Source: Hyphococcus sp.
GTDB taxonomy: Bacteria; Pseudomonadota; Alphaproteobacteria; Caulobacterales; Parvularculaceae
Reading direction: 5' to 3'
NCBI GenBank assembly: GCA_028289605.1
Contig: JANQON010000009.1
Span: 310,001 to 374,000, forward strand
DNA: 64,000 bases
Positions 28,245 through 36,611 of the stretch are shown one piece after another. The translations under genes were made by a program, and so were the position numbers. Position 1 is the stretch's first letter, and the number at the start of each line of letters is the position of its first letter. The notes beneath the pieces were generated by a model. It did no database searches, was not told the origin of the DNA, and saw nothing but the letters and a program-made list of their open reading frames with translations.

Positions 28245-29254
28245 TACCCCTCCGCCAGATCCTTAATCTCTTCAAAAAGCGCGCGCGCGAGGTGAAGCCC
28301 CGTTTGACCAGCCCGTTGACGGTTTTCCAGTCGCCGCTGCCCCGGCAAGCGCGCACCCGGCTCCGCCTCGATCGCCGCCGCCAGCGTTCCTATTCGCTCA
28401 AAGTACCCGTCGCCGGCAAGCGCTTTCGGATCGATTGCGACAAAGAGGCAACCGACATCCGGCGCCGGGCCTTCCGCATTCAGGAAGGAACTGGCCTCAA
28501 ACCCGAAGTTCGATCCGGTGAGCGCGGCCGCAATAACTTCCACCATGAGGGCGAGCGCCGCGCCCTTCGCCCCGCCCAGCGGCGCCATGGATCCGGCGAG
28601 CGCAGCTTCGGCATTTGTTGTCGGATTACCCTCAGCGTCAAACGCCCATCCTTCAGGAATGTCCTCGCCGGTCTTAGCGGTGGCCATGATCTTGCCCCGC
28701 GCGGCGACAGACAAAGCGAGGTCGATGACCAGCGGCGGGCCGTCCGGCAGCGGCGCCGCGAAAGCGATCGGATTGGTGCCCATCATCGGCCGAGCGCCGC
28801 CCCAAAAAGCGATCCCTTTCGGCGTGTTGCCAAAAAGGAATGCAACAAGCCCCGCTTCGGCAAGGCGTTCAACATGGGCCCCGGCCTGACCGAAATGGTG
28901 CGATCGCCTGATCGCCGCCGCCGCTATGATTGAGCGCTGCGCAAGGTCGCGGAGCTCTTCAATGGCGAGGTCGATAGCCGGATAGGCGAAACCGTGGGCC
29001 GCATCGATCAGCGTTGCTCCGTCACTTAGCCGGCGCGCCGTCGGCGCGGCGTCAGGATCGATCTTCCCGGCCCGCACCTGTTCGCAGTATGAGGAAACGC
29101 GGGAAAGGCCATGCCCTTTTTGGCCGTCGCGTTCCGTAGCGACAAGCGCTTTCGCTGTCGCTTCGGCGGACGCGGTCGTAACGCCCGTCGCCCTGAACGC
29201 ACGCATTGCAAGCGCCGTCGCATCAGCGATGCTGAGCGTTATCACTTCACCCAT
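28244..29254 (-). CDS. comC: (R)-sulfolactate dehydrogenase / sulfopyruvate reductase (LDH2 family)
   Basis: 336 aa, a member of the malate/L-sulfolactate dehydrogenase family. The catalytic His region RRSHHFGQAGAH and the nucleotide-site segment MGTNPIAFAAPLP are present, as is GGAKGAALALMVEV. It reduces sulfopyruvate to (R)-sulfolactate, the stereoisomer SuyAB cleaves. Together with SlcC it inverts (S)-sulfolactate. It sits between suyB (42 bases) and suyZ (overlap). Confidence 0.82.
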   Translation of the reverse strand: MGEVITLSIADATALAMRAFRATGVTTASAEATAKALVATERDGQKGHGLSRVSSYCEQVRAGKIDPDAAPTARRLSDGATLIDAAHGFAYPAIDLAIEELRDLAQRSIIAAAAIRRSHHFGQAGAHVERLAEAGLVAFLFGNTPKGIAFWGGARPMMGTNPIAFAAPLPDGPPLVIDLALSVAARGKIMATAKTGEDIPEGWAFDAEGNPTTNAEAALAGSMAPLGGAKGAALALMVEVIAAALTGSNFGFEASSFLNAEGPAPDVGCLFVAIDPKALAGDGYFERIGTLAAAIEAEPGARLPGQRRLENRQRAGQTGLHLARALFEEIKDLAEG

Positions 29255-29296
29255 GTTGATCCCGCTTTCTTCGCGTCGCCGGCTCGACGCGGTTTT

Positions 29297-30469
29297 CTAG
29301 GCGCTTCTGTAAAGCTTGGTCATGACGAATTCACGATGGCCAAGCGCTTCGGCGGCCGTGGCCCGACCGTTCGCCGTGCGCACGACCATGTCAATCAAGG
29401 CGTCGCCAGCCTCGCTCATCGTCAATTCGCGGCGTAAAATACCCGATACGTCGACATCGATATGTTCAGACATCGTCCTGATCGTGCGCGGATTAGCGGT
29501 GAGCTTGATCACGGGCACGATCGGATGACCGATGATATTGCCCTGCCCTGTCGGAAAGGTGTGAACTGAAAACCCCGCCGCCGCCATCAGGGTGACGCAT
29601 TCGGCCGCCGCAGATGAAGAGTCCATGAAATACATGCCCGGCCCTTTTTCGGGCTCCTCGGCCGGCCCGAGCACATCGATGTATTTTACCTCGCGGCCGA
29701 TTTTCTCGAGATTGCCCAGCGCTTTTTCTTCGATCGTCGAGAGCCCGCCTTCGATGTTGCCTTTTGTTGGTTGGCTATCCGACAAATCCGACGTTTTGTG
29801 CGCTTCGATCACTTCATCCTGATAAGCCTGGAAAGTTTTGAGAAACTTCTCGCCGGCTTCCGGCGTCGCCGCCCTCGCCTTGCACAGATGTTCCGCGCCC
29901 GTCAGTTCCGACGTTTCGCCGAAGACGCCATAGACGCCTTTTGGGATAAGCTTATCGTACATATTTCCCACGGCTGGATTGGCGCCGCAGCCGGACGTGG
30001 TGTCCGATTCGCCGCATTTGGTCGAAATCCAAAGATCAGCGATCTCACATTTTTCGCGGGGCAGCTCCGTCGCCCAGTGGACGTACTCCTTCGCCTGGCG
30101 GGACGCCGCCGCCACGGTGGCGATGTCGCCGTTTTGTTCGATCGAGAAACCGCTCACCGGCTTTCCGGTTTTGGCGATGCCGTCGACCACTTTTTGCGTC
30201 CAGCCCGGCTCGATGCCGATGACAACGCAAGCGGCGACGTTGGGATTGGCGCCGGTGCCGATAATCGTTCGAAAATGCAGATCAAGATCAGCGCCGAACT
30301 GCAGCCGGCCATAGGCGTGCGGCAGCGCCAGGGTTCCCTTGATGTTGTTGGCGACCGCTTCGGCGGCGGCGTTCGAAATATCATCGACAGGCAGAATGAC
30401 AACATGGTTGCGCACGCCGACGCGCCCGTTCTTACGGCGATACCCAAAAAAATAATCGGAATTGGTCAT
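29297..30469 (-). CDS. suyB: (R)-sulfolactate sulfo-lyase, large subunit
   Basis: 390 aa of the UxaA/altronate dehydratase large-subunit family. Landmarks are [12 protein letters not shown] at the N-terminus, the Cys-containing [20 protein letters not shown] and the C-terminal [20 protein letters not shown]. The Cys residues are expected to bind the metal centre. With SuyA it splits (R)-sulfolactate into pyruvate and sulfite. Altronate or galactarate dehydratase is the alternative, but the neighbours slcC, comC and suyZ point to SuyB. The start is 9 bases after suyA. Confidence 0.86.
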   Translation of the reverse strand: MTNSDYFFGYRRKNGRVGVRNHVVILPVDDISNAAAEAVANNIKGTLALPHAYGRLQFGADLDLHFRTIIGTGANPNVAACVVIGIEPGWTQKVVDGIAKTGKPVSGFSIEQNGDIATVAAASRQAKEYVHWATELPREKCEIADLWISTKCGESDTTSGCGANPAVGNMYDKLIPKGVYGVFGETSELTGAEHLCKARAATPEAGEKFLKTFQAYQDEVIEAHKTSDLSDSQPTKGNIEGGLSTIEEKALGNLEKIGREVKYIDVLGPAEEPEKGPGMYFMDSSSAAAECVTLMAAAGFSVHTFPTGQGNIIGHPIVPVIKLTANPRTIRTMSEHIDVDVSGILRRELTMSEAGDALIDMVVRTANGRATAAEALGHREFVMTKLYRSA

Positions 30470-30478
30470 GTCTCGCCT

Positions 30479-30766
30479 CTACCAGCGCTTGGTTTTAAGG
30501 TTGTGGACGTGGACATGCGCGCCCTTTACGGCCGGAGCGATCATACGGCCGATATCCGCGCCATATTTGATAACCGTGTCATCCGTCGACAGATCGCTCA
30601 GCGCCACTTTATGTCCGATCGGCACGTCCTCGGTCGCCGTTAACCGAAAATCGGAGTCGTCTTCGGTAACCACGCAGAGCATTTCCGTGCCCGCGGACAA
30701 TCCTTCCACAACGACGACGCCGACATTGTCGTCCTTGTGGTGAACAAGAAGATGTGGTGACGACAC
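30479..30766 (-). CDS. suyA: (R)-sulfolactate sulfo-lyase, small SAF-domain subunit
   Basis: 95 aa SAF domain, as in UxaA/GarD N-terminal domains. Includes DVPIGHKVALSDL, a turn with YGADIGRMIAPAVKGAHV, and the closing HVHNLKTKRW typical of the family. The separate small gene before the large subunit is the SuyA-SuyB arrangement. It is the first gene of a six-gene minus-strand operon reaching glpD. Its promoter region, shared with the divergent gntR, contains operator copy 3. Confidence 0.87.
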   Translation of the reverse strand: MSSPHLLVHHKDDNVGVVVVEGLSAGTEMLCVVTEDDSDFRLTATEDVPIGHKVALSDLSTDDTVIKYGADIGRMIAPAVKGAHVHVHNLKTKRW

Positions 30767-30868
30767 GAGTGTCCTGCCTTTCTTTTTGATGCGTATTCTC
30801 TATTGCGGCGTTGCCGCTCCTGACGTCGAACGGCCGGCGCTTCCGCCCGGTATTGCGGCCGACGCGAA

Positions 30869-30882
30869 CTCTTATATATGAT
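30869..30882. promoter_or_regulatory. GntR-type operator copy 3 (between suyA and gntR)
   Basis: CTCTTATATATGAT matches 11 of 14 bases of GTCTTATATAAGAC. It lies in the divergent region, 103 bases before suyA and 49 bases before gntR, so one site could control both the operon and the regulator itself. Confidence 0.65.
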
Positions 30883-30930
30883 AGAATACAACATTTAAAT
30901 GGACAAGAGGCGGCCGCGGGAATTATAAAA

Positions 30931-31677
30931 ATGGATATGCAACTGAGCGCACGACATCCAGACAGGCCCGGATTCTTACCGCTTTACCAGCAGGTTCGCG
31001 AGCTTCTCTTAGCCCGGATCGCCAATGGCGCGTGGCGCCCCGCCGAAGCGCTGCCGAGCGAACAATCGCTCGCCGCCGAACTCGGCGTCAGCCAGGGGAC
31101 AGTGCGCAAGGCGCTCGACTCTCTCGCCGCGGAAAGCGTGGTCGAACGCCGCCAGGGCAAGGGCACCTATGTTACGCAGCACACAACGGAAAGTGCGCAA
31201 TTCAGGTTCTTTCGGCTGAACTATGACGGATCCAACGAACGGGCGCTGCCGACCTGTAAACAGGCCAGCATTTCCAAACGCAAGCCGCCGCAGGACGTAA
31301 GAACGGCCCTGGAACTAGCCGCAAATGAAGATGTATTCTGCGTCGGGCGCACGCGATACATCGACGACCAGCCGATGCTCCGCGAAGAGATTTTCGTGTC
31401 GGCCGACAGGATGCCCAATCTTGACGCCCATCACCCGCTGCCCAACACGCTTTATACGTTCTACCAGCATCATTACGACGCGACGATTGTCAGCGCGGCG
31501 GAACAGATAAAGGCCTCCCCCGCGGACAAACGCGTCGCACGCGAACTGCAAATTGAAGTGGGGGCCCCGGTGCTGTTTGTCGAGCGTCGCGCTTTCGGCC
31601 TCAAAGGAGCCCCGATTGAATTTCGCAGGGCCATTTTCAACACCGAGTTCACTCACTATGAGGTCAATCTGACCTGA
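30931..31677 (+). CDS. GntR/HutC-family regulator with UTRA ligand domain
   Basis: 248 aa from the ATG at 30931 (the frame runs further upstream, across operator copy 3). The N-terminal winged-helix domain (about 15-82) has the GntR hallmarks LPLYQQVRELLLARI, LPSEQSLAAELGVSQGTVRKALD and RRQGKGTYVT. The UTRA domain (about 100-245) binds a small molecule and ends EFRRAIFNTEFTHYEV. It sits between the divergent sulfolactate operon and the sulfosugar operon. The likely ligand is a pathway intermediate, with repression relieved on binding; this follows the usual HutC mode and is inferred. Confidence 0.9.
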   Translation: MDMQLSARHPDRPGFLPLYQQVRELLLARIANGAWRPAEALPSEQSLAAELGVSQGTVRKALDSLAAESVVERRQGKGTYVTQHTTESAQFRFFRLNYDGSNERALPTCKQASISKRKPPQDVRTALELAANEDVFCVGRTRYIDDQPMLREEIFVSADRMPNLDAHHPLPNTLYTFYQHHYDATIVSAAEQIKASPADKRVARELQIEVGAPVLFVERRAFGLKGAPIEFRRAIFNTEFTHYEVNLT

Positions 31678-31734
31678 CGATACGTGCGCGATAGAGCGCG
31701 CCGATCCGATCTCTTTACGTCGGCAATATTTTAT

Positions 31735-31748
31735 GTCTTATGTAAGAC
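31735..31748. promoter_or_regulatory. GntR-type operator copy 4 (before aldehyde dehydrogenase)
   Basis: GTCTTATGTAAGAC matches 13 of 14 bases of the palindrome. It lies 27-40 bases upstream of the ATG at 31775, and its presence there argues against the longer frame that starts at 31733. Confidence 0.75.
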
Positions 31749-31774
31749 AGCATAGTTCAATGGACGGTGCGATT

Positions 31775-33214
31775 ATGGACAAGCGGCAGCAGGTTTTCAT
31801 CGACGGTCAATGGCGCGACGCTGCGGACCGCGCGACGTTTGACGTGCTCAACCCAGCAACCGGCGATGTCATCGGAACCGCGCCCATGTGCGGCCGGCCC
31901 GACACGGCGCTCGCGATCGATGCGGCGCACAAGGCCTTTTTGACCTGGCGCGAGGCGGGATCGGAAGCGCGCGCCCAGATCATTTATCGCATGTATGAAT
32001 GCCTGATGGACCATCAGGTCGCGCTCGGCGCATTGCTGACCGAGGAAATGGGCAAACCGCTGGCAGAGGCGAAGGGCGAAGTCGCCTTCGGCGCCAAATT
32101 CTTCAAATGGTTCGCCGAAGAAACCCGCCGCGTGTACGGCGACGTGATCCCCTCCCCCTGGCCCGACAAGCGCATCGTGGTGACGAAGCATCCTGTCGGA
32201 GTCGTCGGGGCCATCACGCCCTGGAACTTTCCGAACTCCATGATCGCCCGCAAACTCGCTGCGGCGCTGGCGGCCGGTTGCACCATGGTGGTCAAGCCTG
32301 CTTCGCAAACGCCCTACTCAGCGCTCGCTTACGGCGACATTGCCGAGGAAGCGGGCGTTCCCCCGGGCGTCGTCAACATTCTCACCGGACGCGCATCAGA
32401 GATCGCCGCTGAAATGTGCGAAAACCCCAAGCTTCGCAAAATTTCGTTCACCGGGTCCACCGAAGTCGGCAAACGGCTCGCCGCACAGGCCGGCGCCCAT
32501 ATGAAGCGCGTCTCTATGGAGCTCGGCGGCAACGCGCCCTTCATCGTGTTCGACGACGCCGACCTCGACGCCGCCGTCGAAGGCGCGATGATTTCAAAAT
32601 TCAGAAACGCCGGCCAAACCTGCGTTTGCGCTAATCGCGTTCTGGTTCAATCAGGCGTTTACGATCAATTCGCTGAGAAGCTCGGCGCCGCCGTTCGAGC
32701 TCTAAAAGTGGGCAACGGCGTTGAGGCGGGCGTAACCCAAGGCCCGCTGATCGACGAGGCGGCGGTCGACAAGGCGCGCGAGCATATTACCGACGCTACA
32801 AGTCTTGGCGCCGAAGTCCAGGTCGGCGGGGACAGCCATGAACTGGGTGGGCTCTATTTTCAGCCGACATTGCTGACCAACGTGCCGCGCAACGCAAAAA
32901 TCTTCAGTGAGGAAACCTTTGGCCCGGTCGCCCCGCTTTTTCGGTTCGAAACGGAAGAAGAAGCCATCGCCATGGCGAACGACACCGAGTACGGCCTTGC
33001 CTGTTACGCCTATACCGCCGACCTCGGCCGCGCATGGCGCCTTATGGACAAGCTCGAATATGGAATGGTCGGCGTCAATGAAGGCCTTGTTTCAACAGAG
33101 GTTGCGCCATTTGGCGGCGTGAAGGATTCCGGCCTCGGCAATGAAGGCTCAAAGTACGGCGTCGACGACTATCTGGATATCAAATACTCGTTGATCGGCG
33201 GGCTGAAAACCTGA
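31775..33214 (+). CDS. Aldehyde dehydrogenase, probable sulfolactaldehyde dehydrogenase
   Basis: 479 aa from the ATG at 31775 (31760 is an in-frame alternative). Succinate-semialdehyde dehydrogenase (GabD)-like. It has the cofactor motif GFTGSTEVGKRL in the form SFTGSTEVGKR, the catalytic Glu in ELGGNAPF, the catalytic Cys in NAGQTCVCANR, and the C-terminal SGLGNEGSKYG-like segment of GabD proteins. Sulfolactaldehyde dehydrogenases of sulfoglycolytic bacteria belong to this family and make sulfolactate. It is the first gene of the five-gene plus-strand operon with kinase, aldolase, isomerase and glycosidase. The sulfolactaldehyde substrate is inferred from that context. Confidence 0.85.
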   Translation: MDKRQQVFIDGQWRDAADRATFDVLNPATGDVIGTAPMCGRPDTALAIDAAHKAFLTWREAGSEARAQIIYRMYECLMDHQVALGALLTEEMGKPLAEAKGEVAFGAKFFKWFAEETRRVYGDVIPSPWPDKRIVVTKHPVGVVGAITPWNFPNSMIARKLAAALAAGCTMVVKPASQTPYSALAYGDIAEEAGVPPGVVNILTGRASEIAAEMCENPKLRKISFTGSTEVGKRLAAQAGAHMKRVSMELGGNAPFIVFDDADLDAAVEGAMISKFRNAGQTCVCANRVLVQSGVYDQFAEKLGAAVRALKVGNGVEAGVTQGPLIDEAAVDKAREHITDATSLGAEVQVGGDSHELGGLYFQPTLLTNVPRNAKIFSEETFGPVAPLFRFETEEEAIAMANDTEYGLACYAYTADLGRAWRLMDKLEYGMVGVNEGLVSTEVAPFGGVKDSGLGNEGSKYGVDDYLDIKYSLIGGLKT

Positions 33215-33250
33215 TGCCTCTCGTCGCATCGCCAGCGAAGGATTATTGAG

Positions 33251-34165
33251 ATGGCGCGCGTTTTCTGCGTCGGCCACGCCGTTGAAGACCACATATTCCG
33301 TGTGGATACGTTGCCTGCGCAGGCGAAGAAATATCAGGCCAAGGGATTTGAGGTTATCGGCGGCGGGCCGGCCGCGAACGCGGCTGTCGCCATCGCCAGG
33401 CTGGGCGGCCACGCTTATCTTGCGGCGCGTATTGGCGATGACATAATCGGCGACTCAATTGTCCGGAACCTCACGGCGGAAGGCGTCGACTGCGACGCCG
33501 TACGGCGCTGTGAAGGGGTTCCCTCCTCGCTGTCGTCTGTGTTTGTCGACGACAAGGGCGAGCGCATGATCGTGAACCATCGCCCTGCGGATATGCCGAC
33601 GGAACCCGATTGGATCGCGCCCCTGTTTCCAGACGGCGCCGGCGCCGTCCTCGCCGATGTCCGCTGGCCGGAAGGCGCGCTTTTCGCCCTGCGCCAGGCG
33701 AAAAAACGCGGCATCCCCGGCATTCTTGATGCGGACCTTCCGGTCCCGCACGACGGCGCCCTTGTCGACGAAGCGTCGATTGTCGCGTTCTCTGCGGACG
33801 GTTTGCGCGACTATACGGGCGTGACCGACATTGCCGAGGCCCTCGTGAAAGTCAGCACCGAAACGGAAGCGCAATGCTGTGTGACCTGTGGCGCAGAGGG
33901 CGTCCTTGTCGCTGAATCGTCCGGCGTGCGCAGGACGCCGGCGTTTCCGGCAGAGGCGGTCGACACCCTCGGGGCCGGCGACATCTGGCACGGCGCTTTC
34001 GCCTTGGCGATTGCAGAACAACAATCCATGGACGAAGCAGTCGCGTTCGCCAGCGCCGCCGCCGCCATCAAGGTGACGCGGCCGGGCGGGCGCGCCGGCG
34101 CGCCGACGCGCGCAGAAGTCCTCTCACTGATGAACACACCCACCAATCTGGAGACCGTTGAATGA
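33251..34165 (+). CDS. PfkB-family sugar kinase, probable sulfofructose kinase
   Basis: 304 aa ribokinase-type fold. It has the N-terminal GGGPAANAAVAIARLGG sugar-binding motif and the C-terminal signature DTLGAGDIWHGAFA, with Asp244 as catalytic base. Length matches YihV, the sulfofructose kinase of the E. coli pathway, and the overall look is similar. It would make 6-deoxy-6-sulfofructose 1-phosphate using ATP in the cytoplasm. Its stop overlaps the aldolase start (ATGA), indicating tight coupling. Another ketose substrate is possible on sequence alone. Confidence 0.82.
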   Translation: MARVFCVGHAVEDHIFRVDTLPAQAKKYQAKGFEVIGGGPAANAAVAIARLGGHAYLAARIGDDIIGDSIVRNLTAEGVDCDAVRRCEGVPSSLSSVFVDDKGERMIVNHRPADMPTEPDWIAPLFPDGAGAVLADVRWPEGALFALRQAKKRGIPGILDADLPVPHDGALVDEASIVAFSADGLRDYTGVTDIAEALVKVSTETEAQCCVTCGAEGVLVAESSGVRRTPAFPAEAVDTLGAGDIWHGAFALAIAEQQSMDEAVAFASAAAAIKVTRPGGRAGAPTRAEVLSLMNTPTNLETVE

Positions 34166-35208
34166 CCGCGACCGCCGGGAAATTATGGGGGATGCGTCGC
34201 CTCGCCGATGCGAACGGCCGATTTAAAATGACCGCCGTCGATCAACGCCCGCCGATCAAAAACCCAATTAAGGAAAAACTGAACCTCGATGCGGCGCCGT
34301 GGGAGCCTGTCGCCGAATTCAAGAAGATCCTAATCGAGGAACTGCAGGACGAGTCGAGCGCCATGTTGCTCGACCCTCATTACGCTTACCCCCACGGAAT
34401 TTCTGTCTACAGCCCGGCGAAGGGTCTCATCCTGACACTGGAAGACTCGGTATTCGAAGACACGCCCGACGGCCGCATCTCAAGTGAAATCGATCATTGG
34501 TCAGTTGAAAAGATCAAACGCGCCGGCGGCGACGCGGTGAAGGTGTTAACCTGGTATCGGCCCGATGCGCCGAAGCACGTTTGCGACAAGCAGAAGGACT
34601 TCACCGCGAGAATCGGCGAGGCCTGCGCGCGATTCGACATTCCCTATGTCTTTGAACTGCTCGTTTACCCGCTCGCCGCCGACAGCGAGCAGACCCGTGA
34701 CTATGTCGAAATGAAAACCAAAAAGCCGGAACTGGTGATTGAAAGCGTCCGCACATTCGCCGACGACCGTTACGGCGTTGACGTGTTCAAACTAGAGAGC
34801 CCGCTGGCCGCGTCGGACACGCCCGGCGTCGACGGCGACGACGCGGAGGAAGCGCAGCGGTATTTCGACGAGCTTGGCGCGGCCGCGGGCAGGCCCTGGG
34901 TCATGCTCTCCGCCGGCGCCGGCAAGGAAGAGTTTCGCAAAGTCCTCACCCACGCCTATCGCGCAGGCGCTTCCGGCTATCTCGCTGGCCGCGCCATCTG
35001 GCTCGAAGCGTTTCAGGCGTTTCCCGACTGGGATGCGATCCGGAACGGTTTGCGGCAAGATGCTGCGTCTTATATGCGCGCCCTGAATGAGCTGACGGAC
35101 GCCGACGCGACGCCCTGGACGCAACATCCGAAGTTCGACCAAACGGGCGGCGACATTGCACCCAACAACGAAACTTTTCGAATTCACTATCAAGGGATGG
35201 AGGTCTAA
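34162..35208 (+). CDS. LacD-like class I aldolase, probable sulfofructose-phosphate aldolase
   Basis: 348 aa, similar to tagatose-1,6-bisphosphate aldolase LacD and longer than YihT (about 290). N-terminal GMRRLADANGRFKMTAVDQR matches LacD starts. The expected Schiff-base lysine is Lys210 in VDVFKLESP, and VMLSAGA with the GYLAGRAIW phosphate-site loop is conserved. It would cleave sulfofructose 1-phosphate into DHAP and 3-sulfolactaldehyde. The next genes encode an isomerase and a glycosidase, and the previous gene a kinase, giving a complete sulfo-EMP-type set. The substrate is inferred. Confidence 0.82.
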   Translation: MTATAGKLWGMRRLADANGRFKMTAVDQRPPIKNPIKEKLNLDAAPWEPVAEFKKILIEELQDESSAMLLDPHYAYPHGISVYSPAKGLILTLEDSVFEDTPDGRISSEIDHWSVEKIKRAGGDAVKVLTWYRPDAPKHVCDKQKDFTARIGEACARFDIPYVFELLVYPLAADSEQTRDYVEMKTKKPELVIESVRTFADDRYGVDVFKLESPLAASDTPGVDGDDAEEAQRYFDELGAAAGRPWVMLSAGAGKEEFRKVLTHAYRAGASGYLAGRAIWLEAFQAFPDWDAIRNGLRQDAASYMRALNELTDADATPWTQHPKFDQTGGDIAPNNETFRIHYQGMEV

Positions 35209-35212
35209 ACAG

Positions 35213-36610
35213 ATGGGCCTGACATACGGCGTTGCGGCGCTCGGCCGCCCGACATTTGATGTTCCGTTTGCAGAGGAAATGCTCGAAAAGGCGTTTGACG
35301 CCCTTGAAGCGGCGGGCATTTCCGTTGTGGGGCCCAAGCGTTTGCTGTTCGACGCCGATGCAGCGGAAACCGCATTTGAAGAGATCGCTGCGCACGGCGC
35401 GATAGACGCTCTTCTTATTCTCCAAATTACATTCACTGACGCGACGATGACGGTCCGGCTCGCCGAGCGATCGCCGGCGCCGGTCGCCATCTGGGCGGTT
35501 CCGGAACCGCGCATCGGCGGGCGGCTGCGTCTGAACGCGTTTTGCGGATTGAACCTCGCCGCCCATGCGCTTGGCAAAGCGGGCGTGCCCCATAGCTGGC
35601 TTTACGCCGCGCCGGATGCGCCAAAAATCGCTGAAGACTTGAAGGCGCTTGCGCGCCCGGGCGAAATCAAACCCACTGCGGCGGCGGTCTCCGACAAATC
35701 CGCCGGCGCGGCGGCGGCGACAGCGCTTGAAGGTCTGAAGGGCGCCAAGATCAGTGTTGTCGGCGAACACCCCGCCGGCTTTGACACGTGTGAGTTCGAC
35801 GCCAAGGAACTGAATGCAATGGCAGGCCTTGAAGTAGAACAGTTCGATCTCACGGGATTATTCGACAAGGCCAAATCCGTCGACGCCGATCGCGTCGCCG
35901 CCGTCAAGTCCTCGGTGGAGGCCGACCTCAGCAAACTCAATGAGGTGGATCAGGAACAGCTCGACCGTTCCTTACGCCTGTTCTGCGCATTGGAGGACCT
36001 CCAACAATCGTCCGGGGCGAGTGGACTGGCGGTGCGCTGTTGGCCGGAAACCTTCACCGAATATGGCTGCGCCGCCTGCGGCCCGATGGCGATGATGAAC
36101 CAGAAATGCGTCCCGAGCGCCTGCGAAGCGGATGTATACGGATCTTTTTCCGCGCTGCTGCTCCAAGAGATCGCCAGGGAACCGGTCTGGATGGCGGATC
36201 TGGTGGACCTCGACTTCAACGACGACACCGGCGTCTTCTGGCATTGCGGGCTGGCGCCGCTCACCATGTGCGATCCCGAAGCAACGCCGGAAGCGACCAT
36301 CCACACCAACCGGAAAATGCCGCTGTTGCATCAATTTCCCTTAAAGCCAGGCCGCTTTACTATTGCGCGGGTTTCGCAGTCGCGCGGCGAGACCAAGCTC
36401 GTCATCGGAAAGGGTGAATTCATCCGCAGGCCGATGGCGTTCACCGGTACGTCGGGCGTAGCGCGGTTTGATGTCTCAGCGAAGGAATTTTGCACCCGGG
36501 TGATGGATGAATCCCTGGAACACCACTACGCCATCGCCTATGGCGATCACCGATCGACGCTCAGGGAAATTGGCGCTTCACTGAAGCTGCCGGTGCTGGA
36601 GTTGTGTTGA
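35213..36610 (+). CDS. L-fucose/arabinose-isomerase-like protein, probable sulfoquinovose isomerase
   Basis: 465 aa from the ATG at 35213, with GGAGG 10 bases upstream; a frame from 35156 overlaps the aldolase. The N-terminal half is variable. The C-terminal half carries L-fucose-isomerase-type features: RCWPETFTEYGCAACGPMAM, an acidic metal-site candidate (CEADVYGS), DLDFNDDTGVFWHCG and a late His-rich EHHYAIAYGDH. Such enzymes interconvert aldoses and ketoses with a metal ion. By position it should convert sulfoquinovose to sulfofructose. It is unrelated to YihS (AGE family), so the step is done by a different fold than in E. coli. Confidence 0.72.
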   Translation: MGLTYGVAALGRPTFDVPFAEEMLEKAFDALEAAGISVVGPKRLLFDADAAETAFEEIAAHGAIDALLILQITFTDATMTVRLAERSPAPVAIWAVPEPRIGGRLRLNAFCGLNLAAHALGKAGVPHSWLYAAPDAPKIAEDLKALARPGEIKPTAAAVSDKSAGAAAATALEGLKGAKISVVGEHPAGFDTCEFDAKELNAMAGLEVEQFDLTGLFDKAKSVDADRVAAVKSSVEADLSKLNEVDQEQLDRSLRLFCALEDLQQSSGASGLAVRCWPETFTEYGCAACGPMAMMNQKCVPSACEADVYGSFSALLLQEIAREPVWMADLVDLDFNDDTGVFWHCGLAPLTMCDPEATPEATIHTNRKMPLLHQFPLKPGRFTIARVSQSRGETKLVIGKGEFIRRPMAFTGTSGVARFDVSAKEFCTRVMDESLEHHYAIAYGDHRSTLREIGASLKLPVLELC

Positions 36611-36611
36611 G

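Noticed and set aside
29297-30766. Altronate or galactarate dehydratase
   Set aside because: SuyA/SuyB belong to the same family, but the neighbours slcC, comC and suyZ, and the lack of uronate genes, favour sulfolactate sulfo-lyase.
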